NCBI RefSeq assembly: GCF_030689685.1
Contig: NZ_JAUYEY010000010.1
Span: 33,120 to 97,119, forward strand
Length of the DNA stretch: 64,000 nucleotides
Origin: Polaromonas sp.
GTDB lineage: Bacteria > Pseudomonadota > Gammaproteobacteria > Burkholderiales > Burkholderiaceae_C
Direction: 5' to 3'
Positions 58,143 to 64,000 of the stretch are shown here, piece after piece (the first letter of the stretch is position 1; the number at the start of each line of letters is the position of its first letter). The notes under the pieces are model-generated. The model saw only the letters and a program-made list of their open reading frames with translations. It ran no database searches and had not been told where the DNA came from. The position numbers and the translations under genes were made by a program.

Positions 58143-59804
58143 TCACATCCGCGCAACGCCGAACTGCATGGGCCTGAGTTGCCGCGCCTCGGCTTCGGCA
58201 CACATGGCCAGACACTGCGCCAGCACCGCGCGGGTGTCGCGCGGGTCAATCACGCCGTCGTCGAGCAGCAGGCCCGAGGTGTAAAACGCGTCAGCCTGTG
58301 ACTCAAACAGGGCCACCATCTTGTCGAACTGCGCCTGCGACTGCACCGCGTCAACGGCGATGCCCTTGCGCACCATGGCCGCCTCGGTGACGATCTGCAT
58401 GGTGCGCGCGGCCTGCTCGCCGCCCATGACTGCAGTTCTGGCGTTCGGCCAACTGAACAGGAAACGCGGCGCGTAGCCGCGCCCGCACATGCCGTAGTTG
58501 CCGGCGCCAAACGAGGCGCCGCACTGGATGGTGATCTGCGGCACCGTGGCATTTGTCACCGCCTGGATCATCTTGGAGCCGTGTTTGATCATGCCGGCTT
58601 GCTCGCTGTCCTTGCCGACCATGTAGCCCGTGGTGTTCTGCAGGTAGATGATGGGCTGGCCGAGCTGGCACAGCATCTGGATGAAGTGAGTCGCCTTGTT
58701 GGCACCCGCCACATCAATCGGGCCGTTGTTGCTGATGATGCCGACCGCATGGCCATGAATGGACGCCTGCACACAGACCGTGGCGGCGCCGTACAGCGCC
58801 TTGAAAGGCAGAAAGTCCGAGCCGTCGACCAGCCGCGCAATCACCTCCTGCATGTCCACCGGCTGGCGCAGGTCGGCGCTCATCAGCCCGAGCAGGTCGG
58901 CGGCCGGGTACAGAGGCTCCCGTTCCTCGGGCGCTCCTGAATTGATAGCTGCTTGCGCCCGCGTGGTATGGGCTAGAGGCCGATTTGACCATGAAGTTCG
59001 GGCCAAGACCTGGCGCGCCAGCCCCAGCGCGTGACGATCATCTTCAGCCAACTGCTCGCCCAGGCCGGAAATACGGGTGTGCATCTCGGCGCCGCCCAGT
59101 TCCTCTTCGCTGGCCACCTCGCCGGTGGCCGCCATCAGCAGCGGCGGGCCGGCCAGGAAGGCGCGCGAACGGCTCCGCACCATGATCACCACATCCGACA
59201 GGCCCGGCATGTAGGCGCCACCAGCCGTGCCGGAACCATGCTGCACTGTGATGACCGGAATACCTGCCGCCGACAGCCGCGCCAGGTTGCGAAACAGCGC
59301 GCCACCGTGGACAAAACCCTCGACCCGGTAACGCATCAGGTTGGCCCCGGCGCTTTCGACCAGGTGGATAAAGGGCAACTTGTTCTGCAAGGCGATCTCC
59401 TGCACGCGCAGGATTTTGTCCAGCCCCATGGCCTGGATGGCGCCAGCCTCGATGCCGGAGTCGCTGGCCACCACCATGCAGCGCACGCCCTCGACAAAAC
59501 CGATGCCAGCCACCACACCGCCGCCGGGCACGGAACGTTCTGCGTCCTGGTTGTCCTGCATGAAGCCGGCCAGCGCGCAGATCGGCAAATAAGGCGTGCC
59601 GGGGTCAAGCAGCAAGGCGACGCGCTCACGCGGCAACAATTGACCGCGTTTGTCAAACACCGGTTTCGACTTGGCCGAGGCCTGTGCCGCACGGTCTTCG
59701 AGCGCACGCAGAGCTGCAATGCGCGCGAGCATAGCTCCGCGCCGCTGCTGGGCCTGCAAGCTTTGTGGGTTCCAGCTGGATGTGTAGGCCGTCACCGCCC
59801 TCAC
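58143..59804 (-). CDS. atuC: Acyl-CoA carboxylase carboxyltransferase subunit, AtuC-like, with repeat insertion
   Basis: 553 residues from a GTG at 59804 or 59795. Crotonase-type carboxyltransferase motifs: ESAGANLMRYRVEGFVHGGALFRNLARLSAAGIPVITVQHGSGTAGGAYMPGLSD, SEEELGGAEMHTRISGLGEQLAEDD and IIYLQNTTGYMVGKDSEQAGMIKHGSKMIQ. Residues about 273-288 (NRPLAHTTRAQAAINSG) are repeat family A code, in the joint between the N- and C-domains. The start lies in a family B repeat. Length 535-540 without the insertion fits AtuC/LiuB; atuA suggests geranyl-CoA, but methylcrotonyl-CoA is not excluded. Confidence 0.88.
   Translation of the reverse strand: MRAVTAYTSSWNPQSLQAQQRRGAMLARIAALRALEDRAAQASAKSKPVFDKRGQLLPRERVALLLDPGTPYLPICALAGFMQDNQDAERSVPGGGVVAGIGFVEGVRCMVVASDSGIEAGAIQAMGLDKILRVQEIALQNKLPFIHLVESAGANLMRYRVEGFVHGGALFRNLARLSAAGIPVITVQHGSGTAGGAYMPGLSDVVIMVRSRSRAFLAGPPLLMAATGEVASEEELGGAEMHTRISGLGEQLAEDDRHALGLARQVLARTSWSNRPLAHTTRAQAAINSGAPEEREPLYPAADLLGLMSADLRQPVDMQEVIARLVDGSDFLPFKALYGAATVCVQASIHGHAVGIISNNGPIDVAGANKATHFIQMLCQLGQPIIYLQNTTGYMVGKDSEQAGMIKHGSKMIQAVTNATVPQITIQCGASFGAGNYGMCGRGYAPRFLFSWPNARTAVMGGEQAARTMQIVTEAAMVRKGIAVDAVQSQAQFDKMVALFESQADAFYTSGLLLDDGVIDPRDTRAVLAQCLAMCAEAEARQLRPMQFGVARM
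58940..58988 (-). repeat. Dispersed repeat family A inside the carboxyltransferase gene
   Basis: ATTGATAGCTGCTTGCGCCC, then GGTATGGGCTAGAGGCCGAT. In frame on the minus strand between the two halves of the enzyme. Confidence 0.85.
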
Positions 59805-59890
59805 CCCTGCCCTCTCCCAGAGGGAGAGGGAGCAAGAGCCCCGCCGCCAGTCCCCTCTCCCTCTGGGAGAGGGTTAGGGTGAGGGCGCTG
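59797..59890 (-). repeat. Double copy of dispersed repeat family B at an SDR/atuC junction
   Basis: Two palindromic units, CCCTCTCCCAGAGGGAGAGGG at 59811-59831 and CCCTCTCCCTCTGGGAGAGG at 59853-59873, with CCCTCACCCC and GGGTGAGGG at the outer ends. It encodes the last about 30 residues of the SDR gene and, in another frame, the first codon of the carboxyltransferase gene. Confidence 0.85.
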
Positions 59891-60769
59891 CTGAAACACT
59901 TTCGGCGTCGTCGCCAGGTGAAACCCGTCAAACGGCTTGACGGCGTCACGCTGCTGCGCCTGGGCATCGGGCAGGCGCATGGGCCAGCCCATGCGCACCT
60001 GGGGCCGCGCGCCATCCACACGCAACACGCTGCCGCTGATGAAGCTGGCGCCGGGGCTCAGCAGAAACACAATCGCTGCAGAGGTTTCAGCCTCGGTGCC
60101 GAAGCGGCCCAGCGGCACGGTGTTGCGCATCTCGCGCAACATGGCGCCGGCCTCGGGCGGGTAGTGGTCCATGCCACTCGATGCGATATAACCCGGCGCC
60201 ACCGCATTGATACGCACGCCGCTGTGCGCCCACTCGGCCGCCGCAGTTTCGGTGAAGCTGACCATGCCGGCCCGCGCCGCGCCGCTGTGGCCCATGGACG
60301 GCATCGAGCCCCAGATGTCGGCGACGATGTTGACGATGCAGCCGCCGTGCCCGGCCATGGCCTGCAGGTAACACTCGCGCGCCATCAGAAACCCGCCCGT
60401 CAGGTTGGTGTTGAGGACCGCCTCCCAGCCATTGGCGCTGATGCTTTCCAGCGGCGCAATGTACTGGCCGCCGGCGTTGTTGACCAGGCCGTCGATGCGG
60501 CCATGCGCCAGCACAATGGCCGCCACCGTGGCCTGCACCGCAGCCTCCTGCCGGATGTCACAGGGGTGAAAGCTGGCGCGGCCACCGGCGGCAACAATCT
60601 CGCCAGCCACATCGTGCAGCTTTTCAAGCTTGCGCCCGATCAGCACCACCTGCGCGCCCAGTGCGGCGAGCTCGTGAGCGGTGCAGCGGCCTATGCCGGA
60701 GCCCCCGCCTGTCACCACCATCACCTTGCCGACAAACAGCCCGGAGGTGAAAACAGATCGGTAACTCAT
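59801..60769 (-). CDS. SDR-family oxidoreductase (AtuB/AtuG-like) with repeat-encoded tail
   Basis: 322 residues. Rossmann motif VVTGGGSGIGRCTA, NNAGG at the fourth strand, then the active site. The usual S-x12-Y-x3-K is altered: GHSGAARAGMVSF sits where Y-x3-K is expected, so the enzyme may not be a typical dehydrogenase. This is the form seen in many 2,4-dienoyl-CoA reductase-like/AtuB SDRs. The last about 30 residues (HPNPLPEGEGTGGGALAPSP...) are repeat family B code. Its stop and the atuC start overlap by 4 bp. It overlaps the TetR gene by 4 bp. Confidence 0.83.
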   Translation of the reverse strand: MSYRSVFTSGLFVGKVMVVTGGGSGIGRCTAHELAALGAQVVLIGRKLEKLHDVAGEIVAAGGRASFHPCDIRQEAAVQATVAAIVLAHGRIDGLVNNAGGQYIAPLESISANGWEAVLNTNLTGGFLMARECYLQAMAGHGGCIVNIVADIWGSMPSMGHSGAARAGMVSFTETAAAEWAHSGVRINAVAPGYIASSGMDHYPPEAGAMLREMRNTVPLGRFGTEAETSAAIVFLLSPGASFISGSVLRVDGARPQVRMGWPMRLPDAQAQQRDAVKPFDGFHLATTPKVFQQRPHPNPLPEGEGTGGGALAPSPSGRGQG

Positions 60770-61491
60770 GGTCGGACTCTCCTGGCGGGCGGTTTCGGGT
60801 CGTCGCCGATGAACAGGGCAATGGCCGCGTCGGTGAGCTCGTCGAGCGACGCCCCTTTTTTTGCATCAAACCATTGGGCGGACCAGTTCAGGGCGCCAAA
60901 AATCAACAGGCGCGCGAGTTTGACCGGGCAGCCCAGGCGCCCCTGTTCGCTCAGCGCCTGCAGCACCGGCTGCCAGACCGATTCGTAGTCGCTTTGCAGC
61001 TTGGCCAGAGAGGTACGCTGACGCGCCGTGATGGAGCGCGACTCGTAGAGCATGACCGGGATGAAGTCACTGCCAGGGCCTAGAAGAATATCGAAATGGT
61101 TGCGCACCAGCACGCGCAACAGGGCAGCCGCATCGGGCTTTGCGGCAGACGCCAGCTCAAGGGCCGCCGTCTGGCGCAGGGTGGCCGAGCGCATGCCCTC
61201 GTCCATCACCGCATACAGCAGCGCACCCTTGCTTTTGAAGTGATAAAACGGCGAGCCGCTGTGCATGCCGACGGCCGTCGCAATGTCCCGCGTGCTGGTG
61301 CCGTCAAAGCCCTTGCGCCGAAACAGCCGCGCCGCCGCATGGACCAGCTCGACGCGGCGGTTACCGTCGTCGCGCTCGGCCACGGTCTTGCGCGGTCGGC
61401 CACGCGGCCGCTTGTCGGGCAGCGCCACTGCCACTTCAGAGGCAGCGGGCAGGCCCACCGCCGAGCGCTTGCGCGCATGAGATGTGTCCAT
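60766..61491 (-). CDS. TetR-family repressor of the atu-like locus
   Basis: 241 residues from MDTSHARKRS (an ATG at 61509 is also possible). A Lys/Arg-rich AT-hook-like segment (KRPRGRPRKTVAERDD) precedes the TetR helix-turn-helix VHAAARLFRRKGFDGTSTRDIATAVGMHSGSPFYHFKSKGALLYAVM. The C-terminal ligand domain resembles those of AtuR/LiuR-type and fatty-acyl regulators. First gene of the minus-strand operon and preceded by a palindrome matching the one at 44567, so probably autoregulated and controlling both operons. Confidence 0.9.
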   Translation of the reverse strand: MDTSHARKRSAVGLPAASEVAVALPDKRPRGRPRKTVAERDDGNRRVELVHAAARLFRRKGFDGTSTRDIATAVGMHSGSPFYHFKSKGALLYAVMDEGMRSATLRQTAALELASAAKPDAAALLRVLVRNHFDILLGPGSDFIPVMLYESRSITARQRTSLAKLQSDYESVWQPVLQALSEQGRLGCPVKLARLLIFGALNWSAQWFDAKKGASLDELTDAAIALFIGDDPKPPARRVRP

Positions 61492-61517
61492 GGAAATCGA
61501 CCATACCAAAAGTCGAT

Positions 61518-61547
61518 ATTTTTAGCAAGCAGTTGCTTTGTATAAAT
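61518..61547. promoter_or_regulatory. Palindromic operator upstream of the TetR gene
   Basis: ATTTTTAGCAAGCA, GT, TGCTTTGTATAAAT: matches the 44567 site at 26 of 30 positions with the same centre spacing. It ends 26 bp before the TetR start. Confidence 0.8.
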
Positions 61548-61629
61548 ACAAACCCCTGCGCAAGTCGCTGATCTGGGGGCCGGCGGGGCAGGGGCTGTTC
61601 GGGCCTTCTGATTCAAGAACGCTACTGAA

Positions 61630-61677
61630 TGAATAGCTGTTGAGGCCCACTGGTTATGGGCTGCAAGCCGATTTGGT
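61630..61677. repeat. Dispersed repeat family A after an enoyl-CoA hydratase gene
   Basis: GAATAGCTGTTGAGGCCC, then GGTTATGGGCTGCAAGCCGAT, ending 3 bp before the stop codon (minus strand) of the hydratase. Also 3' of that gene as in the other intergenic copies. Confidence 0.75.
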
Positions 61678-61679
61678 AC

Positions 61680-62453
61680 TTAAAGTTTGGAGAAATCTGG
61701 TTTGCGCTTTGCCATGAAGGCCCCGAAGGCTTCGCGGGCTGCGGGCTCCTTGAGCATGCGGCCAAAGCTGACGCCCTCTTCGGCCATGCGCTCGGCAACA
61801 ACGCTGGCCTGGCCTTTTTTCATCAGGCGTTTGGTTTCCACCAGCGAACTCAGTGGTTTGGCCGCGAGTTTTTGCGCCTGGCGCTGCGCCAGCGCATTGG
61901 CTTCAAGCGGCGGAACAATGCGGTTGACCAGGCCCATCTCCAGCGCCGTCTCGGCCATGAAGGGCTCACCCAGAAGCAAAACCTCGGCCGCACGGGCGTA
62001 ACCCATCAACTGCGGCGCCAGAAAGCTCGACGCCGCTTCGGGGCACAGCCCCAGGTTCACAAAGGGCATGGAGAAAGCCGCGTTGTCGCCGGCATACACC
62101 AGGTCGCAGTGCAACAACATCGTGGTGCCGATGCCGACAGCCGGGCCACACACCGACGCGACCACCGGCTTCGGGAAGGTGCTGATGCCGCGCAGGAAGC
62201 GAAAGACCGGCGACTCGTGGGTGGCGGGCGGGCCATTGAGAAAATCACCGATGTCGTTGCCCGCTGAAAAAATACTTTCGTGGCCCTGGATCACCACCGC
62301 CCGCACCGCAGGGTCGACGGCGGCGGCGTCCAGCGCGTCGGCCATGGCCGCGTACATGGCTGCGGTGATGGCGTTTTTCTTGTCCACCCGGTTCAGGGTG
62401 AGGGTCATCACGCCGGCGTCAAGGCTGGAAAGAATGTCTTTGAAATCGCTCAT
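61680..62453 (-). CDS. Enoyl-CoA hydratase/isomerase (crotonase)
   Basis: 257 residues. Oxyanion motifs IQGHESIFSAGNDIGDFL and ASVCGPAVGIGTTMLLHCDLVYAGDNAAFSMPFVNLGLCPEAASSFLAPQLMG; this second block with LCPEA is typical of the PaaG-like/ECI crotonases. It is 47 bp downstream of the isomerase-like gene and opposite in transcription order to TetR by 130 bp. Probably acts on an intermediate of the acyl-CoA route. Confidence 0.88.
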   Translation of the reverse strand: MSDFKDILSSLDAGVMTLTLNRVDKKNAITAAMYAAMADALDAAAVDPAVRAVVIQGHESIFSAGNDIGDFLNGPPATHESPVFRFLRGISTFPKPVVASVCGPAVGIGTTMLLHCDLVYAGDNAAFSMPFVNLGLCPEAASSFLAPQLMGYARAAEVLLLGEPFMAETALEMGLVNRIVPPLEANALAQRQAQKLAAKPLSSLVETKRLMKKGQASVVAERMAEEGVSFGRMLKEPAAREAFGAFMAKRKPDFSKL

Positions 62454-62500
62454 GGTGGTTCCTGAAGTGTTTTGATGGTGTGGTCTGCCGCGTCGCGTGA

Positions 62501-63094
62501 TCAGGCGGCAAGCGCCTCGCGCACAAAGTCGAGCCTATCCTGGCCCCAGTACATGGTCCCGTCGATAAAAAATGTCGGGGCGCCGAACACGCCGCGTTCC
62601 ACCGCCTCCTGCGTGATGGCCTTGAGCTTGTCCTTGACCGCTTGCTCCGCCGTCAGCGCCAGCATCGCGGACGGGTTGAAGCCCGCGGCCGCCAGCACCT
62701 CACCAACCACCGCCGGGTCATTCATGTTTTTCTGGTCTACCCATATCGCGCGATAGGCTGCATCGACGTAGTCGGCGAACCGCAGGGGCTCACTCGACTG
62801 CACACCGACCGCAGCGCGCATCAGCATCAGCGTGTTGATGGGGAAATACGGGTTGTTGTGGAAAGGCACGCCATAGCGGTCGGCGAAGCGCGCCAGATCT
62901 TCCATCATGTATTTGCCTTTGGCCGGAACAGTCGCCGGCGAATGGTTGCCGGTGGCCTGGAACACACCGCCCAGCAGGAAGGGCTTGTAGTCGATCTGGC
63001 CACCGGCTTGGCGGCACAGATGCGGCAGTTGCGTCCACGCCAGGTACGCAGCGGGGCTGCCCACATCGAAAAAAAAATCCACGGTTTTTGCCAT
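62501..63094 (-). CDS. 2-hydroxychromene-2-carboxylate isomerase / DsbA-like oxidoreductase
   Basis: 197 residues from MAKTVDFFFDVGSPAAYLAWTQLPHLC. The DsbA-fold kappa-GST class with the S-P-x-x-Y-L-A-W start in place of CxxC, and VFGAPTFFIDGTMYWGQDRLDFVREAL at the end. HCCA isomerases are glutathione-dependent and occur in aromatic degradation, but many family members have unknown substrates. One base separates its start from the stop of the SDR gene. Confidence 0.88.
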   Translation of the reverse strand: MAKTVDFFFDVGSPAAYLAWTQLPHLCRQAGGQIDYKPFLLGGVFQATGNHSPATVPAKGKYMMEDLARFADRYGVPFHNNPYFPINTLMLMRAAVGVQSSEPLRFADYVDAAYRAIWVDQKNMNDPAVVGEVLAAAGFNPSAMLALTAEQAVKDKLKAITQEAVERGVFGAPTFFIDGTMYWGQDRLDFVREALAA

Positions 63095-63095
63095 C

Positions 63096-63815
63096 TCAGA
63101 ATTTCTCCATGTAGGGTCGCAGGTCCAGCTCGTGGGTCCAGGCATCGCGCGGCTGCCGGTGCAGCATCCAGTAGGTATCGGCGATGTGGTCGGGATTCAC
63201 AATGCCGTCCTGGTCTTTCATTGCGTAACGGTCGGGGAAATTGTCGCGGATAAAGGCCGTGTCGATGGCGCCATCGACCACCACATGCGCCACATGGATG
63301 CCGCGTGGCCCCAGCTCACGCGCCATGCTTTGCGCCAGCGCGCGCAGCGCCATCTTGGCGCCCGAAAAAGCGGCAAAGTTGGCGCTGCCGCGCAGCGATG
63401 CGGTGGCGCCGGTGAAGATGATGGTGCCCTGGTGACCGTCGCCGCCGCGCTGCACCATGCGTTTGGCGACTTCGCGGGCGTTAAGGAAACCGCCGAAGCA
63501 AGCCATCTCCCAGATCTTGAAATATTTGCGCGCGCTTTCTTCAAGAATGCTGCTGGGCGCATTGGCGCCGATGTTGAACACCAGCACCTCAATGGGGCCA
63601 ACGGTGGACTCAATCTGCTCGATCAGCGCAATGACGTCCTCTTCCTTGCGCGCGTCAGACGCAAAGCCGTGGCCCTGGCCGCCTTCTGCGCGTATCTGTT
63701 CGAGCAGGGGCTGCAGCTTGTCCAGGCTGCGGCGCGTCACACACGCGGTATAGCCTTCGCGCGCAAAACGCCGGGCGATGGCACCGCCGGTGGCGTCGCC
63801 CGCGCCTATGACCAA
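63096..63815 (-). CDS. SDR-family oxidoreductase, N-terminus apparently frameshifted
   Basis: 239 residues from a TTG at 63815 (MVIGAGDATGGAIARRFAREG). Rossmann motif GAGDATGGAIA, LVFNIGAN in place of NNAG, and no clear Y-x3-K (FSGAKMALRALAQSMAREL). An ATG at 63829 opens MNKS in another frame and would join by one inserted base (MNKS-ALVIGAGD), so the first codons look shifted. It may be a divergent SDR or a gene damaged at its start. Confidence 0.75.
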   Translation of the reverse strand: MVIGAGDATGGAIARRFAREGYTACVTRRSLDKLQPLLEQIRAEGGQGHGFASDARKEEDVIALIEQIESTVGPIEVLVFNIGANAPSSILEESARKYFKIWEMACFGGFLNAREVAKRMVQRGGDGHQGTIIFTGATASLRGSANFAAFSGAKMALRALAQSMARELGPRGIHVAHVVVDGAIDTAFIRDNFPDRYAMKDQDGIVNPDHIADTYWMLHRQPRDAWTHELDLRPYMEKF

Positions 63816-63924
63816 AGCGACTTATTCATGCTCATTCTCTGAAATAGACCACTTGGTGCGTCGTTATTCCATTTCCACAACATTAGTGCAATAATATCCT
63901 CCATCATACTTGATGGAGAAAGTC

Positions 63925-64000
63925 ATGGCACGTCCAGTTACCGGGGATGATGAGACGATCGAAATTGCGCAAATAGCGATCTCGCAAGCCACAACGATGG
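63925..64000 (+). CDS. Start of a probable IS630-type HTH/transposase protein (runs off the window)
   Basis: The first 25 codons read MARPVTGDDETIEIAQIAIS, preceded by TGGAGAAAG as a ribosome binding site. The opening resembles HTH proteins of IS630-type elements found in these bacteria, but it is too short to be sure. A GC drop and AT-rich leader upstream (63840-63920) suggest the left end of an insertion. The 3' part is outside the window. Confidence 0.45.
   Translation, partial: MARPVTGDDETIEIAQIAISQATTM

Noticed and set aside
1..64000. CRISPR arrays, tRNA and rRNA genes
   Set aside because: No regularly spaced repeats, no tRNA cloverleaf sequence with CCA-adjacent T-loop and no rRNA-like stretch was noticed on either strand.

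Overview
The window is high-GC DNA from a betaproteobacterium, most likely a Comamonadaceae member (Polaromonas/Rhodoferax/Variovorax type). This is inferred from protein style, gene order (pyrE next to exodeoxyribonuclease III, TRAP, Liv and BMP transport clusters, CoA-ester catabolism) and several short dispersed repeat families. No rRNA, tRNA or CRISPR array was seen.

Layout. 0-5.6 kb: pyrE end, xth, a QseBC/PmrAB-like two-component pair with a PepSY protein, and a divergent SHP-type cytochrome / diheme cytochrome c / cytochrome b operon with rubredoxin. 5.7-8.9 kb: a DctPQM TRAP transporter behind a near-consensus sigma-54 promoter. 9.0-23.9 kb: one co-directional nitrogen-scavenging island holding allophanate hydrolase (AtzF), an SsuABC-like ABC importer, AtzG-AtzE-AtzH, a BMP-type ABC importer, a formamidase-like enzyme, a biuret-hydrolase-like enzyme (BiuH), a second cysteine hydrolase and a GntR regulator. 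It starts behind a second sigma-54 promoter with the same core. 23.9-32 kb: a decayed MFS gene, response-regulator and HPt genes, an M48 protease, an AmpG-like permease, a second two-component pair and an IS701-like insertion that supplies the kinase stop codon. 32-41.8 kb: accessory region with LysR, a DUF4143 ATPase, a 238-bp MITE-like element, an Atm1-like ABC exporter, hotdog thioesterases, a MerR regulator and an XRE-ImmA/PIN toxin-antitoxin-like pair. 41.9-63.8 kb: a large acyl-CoA catabolic locus resembling the acyclic terpene utilisation (atu) system: AtuA, a biotin-dependent acyl-CoA carboxylase, two acyl-CoA dehydrogenases, enoyl-CoA hydratases, SDRs, thioesterase, acyl-CoA synthetase and a Liv-type ABC importer with its binding protein. 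63.9 kb: the start of a probable insertion-sequence HTH protein.

How the parts work together. In the nitrogen island, biuret would be hydrolysed to allophanate by BiuH and allophanate to ammonia and CO2 by AtzF. AtzG/E/H would add the carboxybiuret branch, although no cyanuric acid hydrolase is present. The two ABC systems probably import the substrates. In the atu-like locus, two 30-bp palindromes matching at 26 of 30 positions lie upstream of the TetR gene and between the divergent atuA and liv operons. This suggests that one TetR repressor controls uptake, activation and carboxylation of a branched or terpenoid acid.

The most unusual property is the repeats. One family sits almost always just downstream of stop codons. 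The same family and others also occur in frame inside at least nine protein-coding genes, where they encode extra linker or loop segments.
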